Assembly: GCA_041398745.1 (NCBI GenBank)
Contig: JAWKUB010000007.1
Span: forward strand, 1 to 64,000
Reading direction: 5' to 3'
Source: JACKHO01 sp041398745
Lineage (GTDB): Bacteria > Planctomycetota > Planctomycetia > Planctomycetales > Planctomycetaceae
Length of the DNA stretch: 64,000 bases
The position numbers and the translations under genes are program-made. Shown here one piece after another: positions 8,985-17,965 of the stretch. The notes beneath the pieces are model-generated. The model did no database searches. It was not told the origin of the DNA and worked only from the letters and a program-made list of their open reading frames with translations. Position 1 is the first letter of the stretch. Each line of letters begins with the position of its first letter.

Positions 8985-9070
8985 GGCTGCTTCACAACCT
9001 CACTGACTTTGAATCATGCTCAGGCGATACACAGACAGGAATGTCTGTGCCACCGGGTTGTGAAGAAGCC
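8985..9070. repeat. inverted repeat enclosing a CACAGACAGG palindrome
   Basis: Outer arms GGCTGCTTCACAACC and GGTTGTGAAGAAGCC match 14 of 15. They enclose ACACAGACAGGAATGTCTGT (from 9029), followed by GCCAC, a copy of the palindrome also seen at 924-951. The whole spacer between the adhesin and the next gene is therefore hairpin-forming. Confidence 0.6.
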
Positions 9071-9091
9071 TGCAGAAATAGGAATTGAGCA

Positions 9092-9697
9092 ATGTTCATG
9101 CGATCTACAATTTGCGTTGTGACCCTGGCCGCACTGTCCTGGACGGGAACTGCGTCAGCCCAGGGACAATTACAAATCCCATCCGAAGAGGTTCAGGTTA
9201 TGCTTATCCGCAACTGCCTGACCGCCGTGAACCATGCTTCGATTACGGGCAACTTTACTGTCATGCGAGACCTTGGCTCGGAACAGTTCCGGCAGCGATT
9301 CAAAGCTGCTGACCTGTCGAACTCGTTTCAGGTGTTGCGACAACAAAATATTGACTTGAGTCCCGTCCTGCTGCATCCACCCGTCCTGACGCAGCCGACG
9401 GAATTGAGCCCAGAAGGGCGATTGCGAATGACGGGAATGTGCCCGACGCAGCCACTCGCCATTGGATTCGATATCTACTACCAATACGGGCCGCTGGGAT
9501 GGGCAATAGATGAAGTCGATCTGGCACTTGCTGATCAGACTGCACAACCTCAACAAGTTGCGGTAAGCGACCCACCACAACCACAGCCACAATCGCCAAT
9601 GGTTTCGGCCGCGAATCCATTCCTCACGCCGGATGCTCTGTCTCCGGTCATCGAACAGACCGCAGCAATTGTTTCACTACCGTCGACGGCAGAGTAG
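9092..9697 (+). CDS. secreted protein of unknown function
   Basis: The 201-residue product has a signal peptide (VVTLAALSWTGTASAQ) and an alpha/beta-looking domain of about 115 residues (35-150) that contains no motif I can name, followed by a Gln/Pro-rich tail. The domain reads like a small NTF2/SnoaL-type fold (LIRNCLTAVNHASITGNFTV, then YYQYGPLGWAIDEVDLA), which is a guess from pattern only. ATG at 9092 has AGGA eight bases upstream. It follows the adhesin on the same strand at 190 bases, separated by strong hairpins, so joint expression is uncertain; a helper role in adhesin display is possible but not shown. Confidence 0.6.
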   Translation: MFMRSTICVVTLAALSWTGTASAQGQLQIPSEEVQVMLIRNCLTAVNHASITGNFTVMRDLGSEQFRQRFKAADLSNSFQVLRQQNIDLSPVLLHPPVLTQPTELSPEGRLRMTGMCPTQPLAIGFDIYYQYGPLGWAIDEVDLALADQTAQPQQVAVSDPPQPQPQSPMVSAANPFLTPDALSPVIEQTAAIVSLPSTAE

Positions 9698-9712
9698 CGG
9701 CTGCAGCATGAG

Positions 9713-10402
9713 TCAATCGAACAACGACTTGGGTGGTGGCTGTTCGCAACGCGGGCCTTCATGTCGAGCGCTGTTGACCCAGGTGTCGACCTCGCGGACC
9801 TGCATGAGTTTCGAGGGAAGTGGTCCCATCAGACGATTCAGCGACTCGATGTCCTCTTCCGGGCAAGTGAGCCATTCTTCATAGTCTTCAGGGCGCAGGA
9901 TGACTGGCATCCGTTCGTGGAGCGGCTGCAGCAACTCGTTGGCTGACGTCGTGATGATGGTGCAGCTACTGAATTCACCCCCTTCCGGATCACACCAGGT
10001 TTCCCATAGACCGGCAAATCCAAAAACGTGTTCACCCTGCAGCTGAATGAGATGCGGCTGCTTGGTGCGTCCCTGTTGTTTCCATTCATAGAATCCATTG
10101 GCTGGAATGAGACAACGCCGACGTTTGAATGCGGCGCGAAACGCCGGTTTCGTTTGCACGGTTTCGCTCCGTGCATTGATCATTTTGGCCCCGATAGTGG
10201 GATCTTTTGCCCACGAGGGAATGAGCCCCCACTGCACATGCGCGAATTCACGTTCCAGTTGTTCAGCCATGCGTACGATGAGTACGGGTTGTGTGGGTGC
10301 AATGTTGTAACGCGGGGCGAGTTCGAAGTTGTCGCTGCGCAGGACGTTGAAGACTTCTCGCAACTCCTGCAGGCTGGTTTTGAGGTTGTACCTGCCGCAC
10401 AT
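9713..10402 (-). CDS. yedK: SRAP family abasic-site protein (YedK/HMCES)
   Basis: Protein that covalently traps abasic sites in single-stranded DNA through its N-terminal cysteine. The hallmarks are present over 229 residues: MCGRY at the start with Cys2 exposed after Met removal, NIAPTQ (33-38) whose Asn helps catalysis, NARSET (76-81), the FYEW motif with Glu106, and His162 in PLHERMP. It is the last gene of a minus-strand run, with three bases between the stop of the ABC ATPase and this ATG, so translation is probably coupled. SRAP genes are often near SOS or phage genes; placement behind an ABC transporter is unusual. Confidence 0.95.
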   Translation of the reverse strand: MCGRYNLKTSLQELREVFNVLRSDNFELAPRYNIAPTQPVLIVRMAEQLEREFAHVQWGLIPSWAKDPTIGAKMINARSETVQTKPAFRAAFKRRRCLIPANGFYEWKQQGRTKQPHLIQLQGEHVFGFAGLWETWCDPEGGEFSSCTIITTSANELLQPLHERMPVILRPEDYEEWLTCPEEDIESLNRLMGPLPSKLMQVREVDTWVNSARHEGPRCEQPPPKSLFD

Positions 10403-10405
10403 CGC

Positions 10406-11071
10406 TCATGTTTCCTCAGCGTTCTTCGCTTCCGTGTCCCACACAATTTTGCCGTCGCGCAAATGAAAAGTGACATCGGCCAACGCTCGAGCTTCCTCGG
10501 AACTGTGTGTTACGTGAAGAGTCGTTGTTCCGGTGGCTTCCTTGAGAGTGCCAAGCAGTTCCTGCATGGAAGTTCGAGTCGACTCATCGAGGGCACTGAG
10601 TGGTTCATCGAGCAGGAGAACCTGTGGTCGAAACGAGAGTGCGCGGCCAAGTGCCACCCGCTGTGCTTCACCGCCGCTCAAATGCTTTACTCCACGGCTT
10701 AACAAATGCTCGATTTCCAGAATTCCGGCCAGTTCACTGACTCGTTCCTGCCGTTGCGTTTTCGACGCGCTCCGCAGGAACATGGGGAACTCCATGTTCT
10801 CTTGAACGGTCATGGTCGGAAACAAGCCGAGATCCTGCGGAACGTAACCGACGTTTCGTTCGCCTGGTGTGAGGTCCTGAATCTCGCGGTCATCTAACAG
10901 GATTTGTCCACCACTGATTTCTCTCAGTCCGCAAATTGATTCCAGGATGGTCGTCTTTCCCGTGCCACTTCGTCCCATGAGAATGGCGTAGCTTCCCTGC
11001 GGAACCTTGAGTGACACGTTCGACAGAGAAAACTCTCCCGCCGAAATGGAGACGTCTCGAAGCTCGATCAT
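10406..11071 (-). CDS. ABC transporter ATPase, molybdate/sulfate type
   Basis: Cytoplasmic ATPase that powers import with the permease encoded just upstream. In 221 residues it shows Walker A GRSGTGKTT (33-41), Q-loop near 79, signature LSGGE (131-135), Walker B VLLLDEP (151-157) and H-loop His189. It lacks the C-terminal TOBE/Mop domain that ModC and CysA usually carry, so it is a minimal version. I chose ATG 11071, which overlaps the permease stop as ATGA; the frame continues further upstream only inside the permease. Substrate (molybdate, tungstate or sulfate) is inferred from the permease; no binding protein gene is in the window. Confidence 0.88.
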   Translation of the reverse strand: MIELRDVSISAGEFSLSNVSLKVPQGSYAILMGRSGTGKTTILESICGLREISGGQILLDDREIQDLTPGERNVGYVPQDLGLFPTMTVQENMEFPMFLRSASKTQRQERVSELAGILEIEHLLSRGVKHLSGGEAQRVALGRALSFRPQVLLLDEPLSALDESTRTSMQELLGTLKEATGTTTLHVTHSSEEARALADVTFHLRDGKIVWDTEAKNAEET

Positions 11072-11892
11072 CCTTCGAGTCTCCGGCCACTGAGCCTCAG
11101 CGTCAGCAGTACCGCAATGGCCATGACCACCATCATGAGCGAGACCGCCACCGCAGATTCCAACGTGCCCACACTCAGTTCCAGGAAGACGGAGGTCGAC
11201 ATCACTTCCGTCACGCCGCGTGTCGTGCCGGCAAAGACGAGAATGGGACCAAACTCGCCGAGCGACCGGGCCCACGAAATGGTGAAGGCCGTAATCATGC
11301 CGGACTCAGATTGCGGCAAGGCCACATACAAAAAGGCTTGCATGCGCGAGCAGCCCAGCGTGCGGGCGACTTCTTCAGCGCGTGGATCAATTTTCTCGAA
11401 AGTAATCCGCATGGTCCGGACAGCAAACGCAGCCGCCACAGAAAACTGTGCCAGCACAATAGCGCTCTGCGTAAATGTGAACCGCCATCCGTGCTCATTC
11501 AACCAGGCTTCAAAGGATTGTGCGAATCCGGGAAATGGTCGGCAGAACAAAATGAGCAAACTCAGGCCCAAGACCAGTGGCGGGAGCACAAACGGAATAT
11601 CGACCAGCAGGTCGATGAAGGCTTTCCCGTAGAAGTCGAACCGCGCCAGGAGGTAACCCAACGCTGTGCCGACCCACAGCGAGAGAATTGCCGCGAGCGT
11701 GCATGTCTTAATGGTTACGATAATCCCCGACTGGATTTCCGGCTGGGCCAGCGCTTTCAGAAAGTCGTTCGGCCGGACGTAAGCGATGTCAGCGAGTAGC
11801 AGCAGGAAGACCAGAACCGCATACGATCCGCCAATGACTCCCAACAGAGCCAGGAAACCGGTGTCGCGCAGTCGAGGTCCAGAAAACGTCAT
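11068..11892 (-). CDS. ABC transporter permease, ModB/CysT type
   Basis: Inner-membrane channel subunit of an oxyanion importer. The 274 residues contain five to six membrane segments and the EAA loop that docks the ATPase (EEVARTLGCSRMQAFLYVALP, about 190-210, with the conserved Gly). Sequence such as DIPFVLPPLVLGLSLLILF and SLGEFGPILVFAG is typical of molybdate, tungstate and sulfate permeases. It lies 27 bases after the dehydrogenase gene and overlaps the ATPase gene by four bases. The substrate-binding ModA-like protein is missing from this locus, so it must be elsewhere or the system works with another receptor. Confidence 0.88.
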   Translation of the reverse strand: MTFSGPRLRDTGFLALLGVIGGSYAVLVFLLLLADIAYVRPNDFLKALAQPEIQSGIIVTIKTCTLAAILSLWVGTALGYLLARFDFYGKAFIDLLVDIPFVLPPLVLGLSLLILFCRPFPGFAQSFEAWLNEHGWRFTFTQSAIVLAQFSVAAAFAVRTMRITFEKIDPRAEEVARTLGCSRMQAFLYVALPQSESGMITAFTISWARSLGEFGPILVFAGTTRGVTEVMSTSVFLELSVGTLESAVAVSLMMVVMAIAVLLTLRLSGRRLEG

Positions 11893-11919
11893 GCCGAGTT
11901 GAAAGCAACTACCGGTCCG

Positions 11920-12909
11920 TCAGTTGACTACGTTGCGAGGCGGCTTCCCTTCCAGCACTCGACGGCAATTCTCACTGCCTTTAATTCGCATGTCGTCCAA
12001 TCCTTCTTCCGAATAAAATGCGGAGTGGGGATTAATAATGAGCCGATCATGTGCAGGATGTTCCGGATTTCTCCACGCCTGCATAACAGGATCATCGTCC
12101 AGTGGGGGTTCAACTTCAAGCACATCCAGCGCGGCGCCACGTATCTTGTCGGCAGCCAGGGCCTCAACGACCGCGTTTGCATCGACACAACCACCACGGG
12201 CCGTATTGATGAGAAACGCACTTTCCTTCATAAGCCCAATGGTTTGGGCATTCATGATGTGTTGTGTTTCCTCAGTCCGTGGGCAGTGTACGCTTACAGC
12301 GTCGGCAGCGGCCAACAGTTCTTCCAGTGTTTCGCAGCGTTCAATTCCGAGTGCTTTGTCGCGTCCGTCCGGGACATAGGGATCGTAGAAGAGTACGCGC
12401 ATGCCGAGCGCCTTCGCCCGCAGGGCCGCAGCGGTGCCAATTCGACCGACACCAATCACACCAAAGACATTCCCACGAATGCGGTGCAGCGGACGAACCT
12501 GCTCGTAAATCCAAGGCCCCTGCTTCCGCTGCAGTCGATGGTTGGCGTAGTGAATACCGCGGGCCAGTGTCAGATACATGCCAATGGCCGAGTCGGCAAC
12601 TTCTTCACTGCCGTAGTCGGGTACGTTCGCGACGGCAATTCCTTTTTCGCGTGCGGCGAGGCGGTCGACGTTGTCGAAGCCAACTCCGCAGCGAACGATA
12701 AGCTTACAATTCCTCAGTCGCTCAATGGTCCGTCGAGAAATCGAAATGAAGTGGTAGAGCATAATGGCTTCAGCCTTCTCGATTTTGTCGAGAATGTCTT
12801 CTTCGCTGAATGCGTTGAGTGCGACCACGTCGGCCAAATCACCCAGAATCCTCTGCTCGATATCGAGCGGTGGATTGATGAAATCGGTAATGACAACCTG
12901 CGGTTTCAT
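11920..12909 (-). CDS. D-2-hydroxyacid dehydrogenase, CtBP-like
   Basis: NAD(P)-dependent dehydrogenase of the D-isomer 2-hydroxyacid family, closest in look to C-terminal-binding-protein-like and phosphoglycerate dehydrogenase relatives. Over 329 residues: split catalytic domain, Rossmann motif GVGRIG (153-158), and the catalytic triad Arg238 (NTARGG), Glu265 (DVLEVEP) and His295 (NPHSAFYSEE). No ACT domain, so it is not a full regulated SerA. The substrate cannot be read from sequence. The gene sits between rseP (64 bases upstream) and the ABC permease (27 bases downstream), probably in one transcript. Confidence 0.9.
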   Translation of the reverse strand: MKPQVVITDFINPPLDIEQRILGDLADVVALNAFSEEDILDKIEKAEAIMLYHFISISRRTIERLRNCKLIVRCGVGFDNVDRLAAREKGIAVANVPDYGSEEVADSAIGMYLTLARGIHYANHRLQRKQGPWIYEQVRPLHRIRGNVFGVIGVGRIGTAAALRAKALGMRVLFYDPYVPDGRDKALGIERCETLEELLAAADAVSVHCPRTEETQHIMNAQTIGLMKESAFLINTARGGCVDANAVVEALAADKIRGAALDVLEVEPPLDDDPVMQAWRNPEHPAHDRLIINPHSAFYSEEGLDDMRIKGSENCRRVLEGKPPRNVVN

Positions 12910-12973
12910 AGGGAAGTTGTCCCTCTTCGGGAAATCGAATGCGAGTGATCTGCAAGTTCAGTCTGACGAAGCG

Positions 12974-14977
12974 TCAGATCTTTGGCACGAAGAGATCAAG
13001 AATCACTACGGTGGCAATGAGCGTGAGCAGCAGGACAAGACCAATCCACGTGGCAATGCCGACCACCTTTTCGCTCGGCTTCTTCCGCGTAATGCCTTCC
13101 CACAACAGAAGCACCATATGGCCACCGTCGAGCACGGGAATCGGCAAGAAGTTCACCACAGCCAGATTAATGCTGATGAGGCCGAGAAACTGCAGGAACT
13201 GCGGTAGTCCGGTCTTGGCTGTTGAGTAGGCAGCCTGTGCGATACCGATGGGACCACTCATCAGCTTAATCGAAATGTCCTGAGTAATGAGTCCCCGCAA
13301 CGTAAGATATACCTGACGAATTGACTTCATTGTGAAGTCCGAAGACATCGAGAGTGAATCGGGAATGCTTTCGGCTTTCTGCACCAGAGTTTTGGGAAGG
13401 AAGCGAATGCCCCGAGTATCTTGAACAAACCACTCTTTGGAGTAGGCGGGAGTAATTTTGAAAACTTCCTTCTCACCTCCAGCCTTCTTGACTTTCAACT
13501 CAATTTGACGGCTGCGTCCTGTGGTTTGAATGGTCCAGAAGGCATAAGCCCAATTGTCCTTCTTTTCGAGTTCGATGGTGATTTTGGGTTCACTTGTACC
13601 CCAGTCCTTTTCACCTTCCGGGAGGATCAGCGTCACGCCAATAATCGAGTCGCGTTCTTCGATGCCTGACTTGGTGGCAGCCCCGTCTTCGTCCACAGAG
13701 AACACAATGGGGGTGACGTTATAGGCCAGTCCAATTGATGGTATGGAGAGTGGGCTTTCTTCAAACGCCGGTGGCTCGGACCAGGCCGGTCGATTCTCTG
13801 GAACCACTTTGAGGCTGACAGTAGAGCCGTCGGAGCCTCCCTTCTCGCGGAATACGTCTACAACAACTTCCTGGCCCGCATGATTTGAGAAATACTCGGT
13901 CAGCAGAAAGGGATCGAGATCATTCTCGACATCGAGGCCGTCGACTTTCGCGATACGATCTCCTTCTCGGAAACCTGCCTGGGCGGCAATACCGTCGATT
14001 CGCAGTCCCGTAACTTTTCCCATGGAAACGCGAAACCCAAGGTCCAGGCCAGGCTGAGGTTTGACCTTCAGTTCGACTTCGGAACGAGCTTTGGATTTTG
14101 AGTCGGCCCGGACAACGCCCAATGTGACTTCTTCGGAGGCGTGGTTCGCAAGCTCGGTGACGAATTCGACATAATTGGCGACCTTCACGTCGTTCACCGA
14201 AGTGATTTCATCACCAGGTTCCAGCCCAGCCTCTGCGGCGCCTGAATTCGGTTGGACGAGTACGGGATTGTCCTCCAAATACTCTGCGGGAAGGAGTTCC
14301 AGGCTCGAAGTCGAACTGACGCCGAGGGTCCGTTTTGACTTGTTCTTCTTCTCTGGCTCCACACTAAAACTGAACTCACTACCGTCCAGGTGACGCCCTT
14401 CGATTGTGACATCGCCACGCGAAAGAGCCGTGTTCAGCATGATGTCGGAATAATCATGAACTGGATGATTATTCATTCTGAGGATTTCATCGCCGGAGCG
14501 AATTCCGTGTGTCCAGGCAGGGCTGCCGACTTGGACATGGCCAATCGTCCGGTCGATTGTTTCGACGCCATGGTGGAAGGCGATCATGAAGAACATCATG
14601 CCGGTGATGATGTTCATAATGACGCCGGCCGAAATAATGGCCATGCGCTGCGGAACGGTTTTCGCCGTGTAGGACCGTGGGTCTTCGGCGATTTCCTCGT
14701 CAGTCATTTCGCCGGGGTCCATGTCGTCCTGACCACGCATTTTCACGTAGCCCCCCAGCGGCAACCAACCGAGCACGTACTCCGTTTCACCCCACTTGCG
14801 CGAGAGAATGGGCGAACCGAAACCAATGCTGAAACGTTCGACGTAAACGCCGCACCACTTGGCGACCAGAAAGTGGCCAAGCTCGTGGAAGAAAATAACC
14901 AACCCCAAGCCAAGCGCCGTAATCAAAATTGCGCCGGGCTTTAGAGCGGCCAGAACGGGAACTAACTGGATGTCCAA
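12974..14977 (-). CDS. rseP: site-2 intramembrane metalloprotease RseP
   Basis: Inner-membrane zinc protease that cuts substrates such as anti-sigma factors within the bilayer. HELGH (about 31-35) in the first membrane segment and NFLPIPVLDGG near residue 610 supply zinc ligands. Between them are up to four PDZ-like repeats, recognisable from SGDEILRMN, PGDEITSVN, EGDRIAKVD and ERDSIIGV, against two in E. coli; this explains 667 residues against about 450. I chose the TTG at 14975-14977 because GGAGG lies seven bases upstream; an in-frame ATG at 15001 has no ribosome site and sits deeper inside dxr. The start lies within the end of dxr (overlap 16 bases), so translation is probably coupled. 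Confidence 0.92.
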   Translation of the reverse strand: MDIQLVPVLAALKPGAILITALGLGLVIFFHELGHFLVAKWCGVYVERFSIGFGSPILSRKWGETEYVLGWLPLGGYVKMRGQDDMDPGEMTDEEIAEDPRSYTAKTVPQRMAIISAGVIMNIITGMMFFMIAFHHGVETIDRTIGHVQVGSPAWTHGIRSGDEILRMNNHPVHDYSDIMLNTALSRGDVTIEGRHLDGSEFSFSVEPEKKNKSKRTLGVSSTSSLELLPAEYLEDNPVLVQPNSGAAEAGLEPGDEITSVNDVKVANYVEFVTELANHASEEVTLGVVRADSKSKARSEVELKVKPQPGLDLGFRVSMGKVTGLRIDGIAAQAGFREGDRIAKVDGLDVENDLDPFLLTEYFSNHAGQEVVVDVFREKGGSDGSTVSLKVVPENRPAWSEPPAFEESPLSIPSIGLAYNVTPIVFSVDEDGAATKSGIEERDSIIGVTLILPEGEKDWGTSEPKITIELEKKDNWAYAFWTIQTTGRSRQIELKVKKAGGEKEVFKITPAYSKEWFVQDTRGIRFLPKTLVQKAESIPDSLSMSSDFTMKSIRQVYLTLRGLITQDISIKLMSGPIGIAQAAYSTAKTGLPQFLQFLGLISINLAVVNFLPIPVLDGGHMVLLLWEGITRKKPSEKVVGIATWIGLVLLLTLIATVVILDLFVPKI

Positions 14978-16128
14978 CGTGTTGCCTCCAGACGCGACCA
15001 CTCATCGAGACGCAGAATGTCGTCGAGGGTGGGGGTCGCATCGAATGAGTGTGATTCCAAAATGGAGCGACAAAGTCGCGGAATGTCGGTAAAACGAATT
15101 TCCTCGTTGAGGAACCGATCAACAGCCACTTCATTGGCTGCGTTCAGAACGGCTCCAGCCGTTCCTCCCTGCCGGGCGACTTCAAAGCCCAATTCCAGGG
15201 CAGGGAAACGAACCGGGTCCGGCGGTTCGAAATGTAAGTGGAACGCCTGGGTAAAGTCCATGCGAGGTGACACTCCGGTCACCCTTTCGGGCCATGTCAG
15301 GGCGTATTGTATCGGCAGGCACATATCCGGGGGAGACAAATGTGCGACCACCGATCCGTCATTGAACTCAACCATTGAGTGCACAATGGATTCGGGATGG
15401 ACCACCACATCAATTTCTGCGGCAGTCACGTCGAACAGCCAGCGTGCCTCAATGACTTCCAGAGCCTTGTTCATCATGGTGGCAGAATCGATGGTAATTT
15501 TCGCCCCCATGTTCCACGTGGGATGTGCCAAGGCCTGAGCGACGGTGACATCTTCCAACTCCTGACGAGTGGCTTTTCGAAAAGGTCCCCCACTGGCCGT
15601 CAGAATAATACGCTGTAAATCTTCCCGTCTTCCGCACTGTAATGCCTGAAAGACGGCACTGTGCTCGCTGTCGACAGGCAGGAGTTCCGCTCCACTGCGT
15701 CGCAGGAGTTCCACAATGAGTGATCCACCGACAACCAGCGTTTCCTTATTTGCGAAAGCCACGCGTTTGCCCGCTTCTAATGCGGCCCAGGTCGTCCGCA
15801 GCCCGGCTGCTCCGACAATTCCGGTCACCACCGTATCAACAACGGAGTCCTGAACGGCCTCGATACATGCTTCTTCACCAAACAGCAGTTCCACGGAACT
15901 GGGAAACTGGCTGCGGTCGACTGCGTCTGGGCCAATGCCGGTCAGAATTGCTGTCGCCGGGTGAAATTCATGGCATTGGGTAGCGAGATCCTGCCAACGG
16001 CGATTGGCCGTAATGACATGTGCTGAAAAGCGTTCCGGATGCGCACGGAGTACCTTTAGACAACTGGTGCCAATGGAACCGGTCGACCCAAGAATGGCGA
16101 TTTGCTGTTGCGTCGATCCGTCAGACAC
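14962..16128 (-). CDS. dxr: 1-deoxy-D-xylulose 5-phosphate reductoisomerase
   Basis: NADPH-dependent enzyme that converts DXP to MEP, the committed step of the non-mevalonate isoprenoid pathway. At 388 residues it is normal length. GSTGSIG (14-20) is the NADPH site, NKETL (127-131) and VDSEHSA (152-158, metal ligands Asp153 and Glu155) are the signatures, and the C-terminal helical domain is complete. The start is a GTG at 16126-16128. It heads a minus-strand run; the dxr-rseP pair is common in bacteria, often near cdsA and uppS, which are absent here. Confidence 0.97.
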   Translation of the reverse strand: MSDGSTQQQIAILGSTGSIGTSCLKVLRAHPERFSAHVITANRRWQDLATQCHEFHPATAILTGIGPDAVDRSQFPSSVELLFGEEACIEAVQDSVVDTVVTGIVGAAGLRTTWAALEAGKRVAFANKETLVVGGSLIVELLRRSGAELLPVDSEHSAVFQALQCGRREDLQRIILTASGGPFRKATRQELEDVTVAQALAHPTWNMGAKITIDSATMMNKALEVIEARWLFDVTAAEIDVVVHPESIVHSMVEFNDGSVVAHLSPPDMCLPIQYALTWPERVTGVSPRMDFTQAFHLHFEPPDPVRFPALELGFEVARQGGTAGAVLNAANEVAVDRFLNEEIRFTDIPRLCRSILESHSFDATPTLDDILRLDEWSRLEATRWTSS

Positions 16129-16369
16129 AGCGAAGAAACCTGTTCACAAATTTGAAAATCGCAATGTGGCACGACATCCCTAAGTGTATTGCCAGCGGGA
16201 TCATAGGCGGTCATGACTCGAAGTCGCAAGGGGGGCAGGCCTTGGTAAGATCCTGCTGGTTTACAAGTTGCCACGAAGATTGTGCGTGATATTTGCGCCT
16301 CCCATTCGCCTTTCAGTCCAGAGGTGGGATTTCACTCATCACTTTGAACTTAAAAAGTCGGCGGATGCC

Positions 16370-17077
16370 ATGTCACGTGTTTCTCACAGTCTGCTTGACC
16401 CCTACGTGACCACGCCGTTGAAGAAGCATTACTCCTTGCTCCCCATTCCTAAGTCGTTTCCCCCGGAAGGGTTAATTGCCGTTGGGCACCTCATGGCCCT
16501 GTTGGGGGGAGTGGGGTTTGCCTACAGCACGACAACCTGGTGGGGCGGGTTGTTGGCCGCTGTGGGAGTGTGGGGCAATCATTTCGCTGACATTTTCGAT
16601 GGAACCCATGCCCGGGCCACGGGACAATGTCGCCATGGGGGAGAACTGCTCGATCACTTCACTGATCCACTCTCCTTCACCTACTGGATTGTCGGAATGT
16701 CCGTCGCCATTGATCGGATCGAGCTGGGTCTGATTGGCGTCATTGTGCTTTACGCAACAGCCCTGCTGACAAGCATTAAGGCCAAAATTACCGGGAAATT
16801 TGAGCTGGCAACGTTTGGTCCCACCGAGTTCAAAATGATGCTCGTCGCCTGGGGTATCTCGCACTCAGTTATGCAGTACTTCTATGTTGACTTGCTTCCG
16901 ACGATTGCGATTGTCGGTTACAGCGTGTTGCTGATTGTCGGCGTCATCCAACTGCTCTCGGGACTCGTTCTGGGTGTTCGAGAAGTGAATGCCTGTTCCG
17001 TTCAAGTTGATCAGGAAGAATGGGTGGTGACGCGTGAGTCAAATGAGGGCGTGACCAATGAATCATCGCGGGAATGA
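16370..17077 (+). CDS. CDP-alcohol phosphatidyltransferase family protein
   Basis: Integral membrane enzyme that should join a CDP-activated lipid or polyol with an alcohol, as in phospholipid head-group synthesis. The catalytic pattern DxxDGxxARx8GxxxDxxxD is intact: Asp74, Asp77, Gly78, Ala81, Arg82, Gly91, Asp95, Asp99. About six membrane segments follow from residue 35. The start at MSRVSHSLL was chosen because the 34 upstream in-frame codons are not family-like; no strong ribosome site marks either. Which alcohol is used cannot be told. It faces dxr head to head across a 240-base spacer. Confidence 0.85.
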   Translation: MSRVSHSLLDPYVTTPLKKHYSLLPIPKSFPPEGLIAVGHLMALLGGVGFAYSTTTWWGGLLAAVGVWGNHFADIFDGTHARATGQCRHGGELLDHFTDPLSFTYWIVGMSVAIDRIELGLIGVIVLYATALLTSIKAKITGKFELATFGPTEFKMMLVAWGISHSVMQYFYVDLLPTIAIVGYSVLLIVGVIQLLSGLVLGVREVNACSVQVDQEEWVVTRESNEGVTNESSRE

Positions 17078-17157
17078 AATTCTCACAGCCAGAGCGCTCA
17101 TGGCCAGCAACTGGCCTGAGTCGCGCAGACAGCTACAATGCCCTTTAGCCCGAATGA

Positions 17158-17272
17158 TTCGTAGGGTGGGTGGAGTCCGCGTTGGACAGAACGGTGCGTT
17201 ACGCAAGTCGTTCAATGCAAAAAGCAACGTGCCATTTCCGTGACACCTGTTTCACGGACGTAACCCACCATG
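17158..17272. repeat. 115-bp intergenic repeat, copy 1
   Basis: Begins TTCGTAGGGTGGGTGGAGTC and ends GGACGTAACCCACCATG. A second element at 25945-26059 in opposite orientation has the same length and the same ends, while the middle differs. The ends are partly complementary (GGGTGGGT near the left, ACCCACC near the right), so the element can fold on itself. It fills most of the 270-base spacer upstream of folE. Confidence 0.7.
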
Positions 17273-17347
17273 AACCGGCGACTTGCTGCACACACCCTAC
17301 AAATCTCAATTCCCAATTGAAACAGCTCAGTCATTGGAGCGAGAGTT

Positions 17348-17947
17348 TTGGCCGATCACGCCGAGTTTATTGCCAAGTATCCCAACGTCGATTTTCCGCG
17401 GCTCGAAAAAGCCGTCGAAGAAATCCTGGCAGCTGTGGGAGAAGATCCCCAGCGCGAAGGGCTGCTGGAAACGCCCAAGCGCGTGGCCCGCATGTATGCG
17501 GAACTTTTCAGCGGACTGCACCTTGATCCTGCACGGCACCTGCAGAAAGTTTTCGAAGAACAGTACGACGAACTGGTTCTCGTGCGAGACATCAGTTTCA
17601 ACAGCATGTGCGAACACCATCTGCTCCCGTTCATCGGCGTGGCTCACGTCGGTTACCTGCCAAAGGGTAAGGTGGTTGGTCTGAGCAAACTGGCGCGCAT
17701 CGTGGAAGAAGTTTCACGGAAGCCGCAGGTGCAGGAGCGGATGTCGCACACTCTGGCCGACCTCATCGCCACGGAACTCGATGCGAAAGGGGTTATCGTT
17801 GTGTTAGAAGCAGAGCACTCCTGCATGACGATTCGGGGTGTTCGCAAGCCGGGGGCACTCACTATTACCAGTTCAGTTCGCGGTTTGTTCAAGACGAACC
17901 AGGCGACGCGGGCAGAAGTTTTGTCGCTCATTAATCATAGAAAGTAA
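17348..17947 (+). CDS. folE: GTP cyclohydrolase I
   Basis: Converts GTP to 7,8-dihydroneopterin triphosphate, the first step toward tetrahydrofolate and also toward queuosine-type deazapurines. The 199 residues carry the zinc ligands Cys88 and His91 in SMCEHHLLPF, Cys159 in HSCMTIRGV, and the family signature around SKLARIVE. The start is TTG at 17348 preceded by GGAGCGAGAG; no in-frame ATG upstream fits. It probably begins an operon with the polytopic protein (18 bases downstream) and pyrC. Confidence 0.97.
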   Translation: MADHAEFIAKYPNVDFPRLEKAVEEILAAVGEDPQREGLLETPKRVARMYAELFSGLHLDPARHLQKVFEEQYDELVLVRDISFNSMCEHHLLPFIGVAHVGYLPKGKVVGLSKLARIVEEVSRKPQVQERMSHTLADLIATELDAKGVIVVLEAEHSCMTIRGVRKPGALTITSSVRGLFKTNQATRAEVLSLINHRK

Positions 17948-17965
17948 GGCTCCCGAGCCTTTGTC

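Noticed and set aside
11072..11275. N-terminal extension of the ABC ATPase
   Set aside because: It lies inside the permease gene and is Gly/His/Arg-rich shadow sequence; the ATGA overlap start at 11071 is better.
11899..12948. 349-codon plus-strand frame over the dehydrogenase gene
   Set aside because: Antisense shadow of a gene with all catalytic residues; no ribosome site or family sequence.
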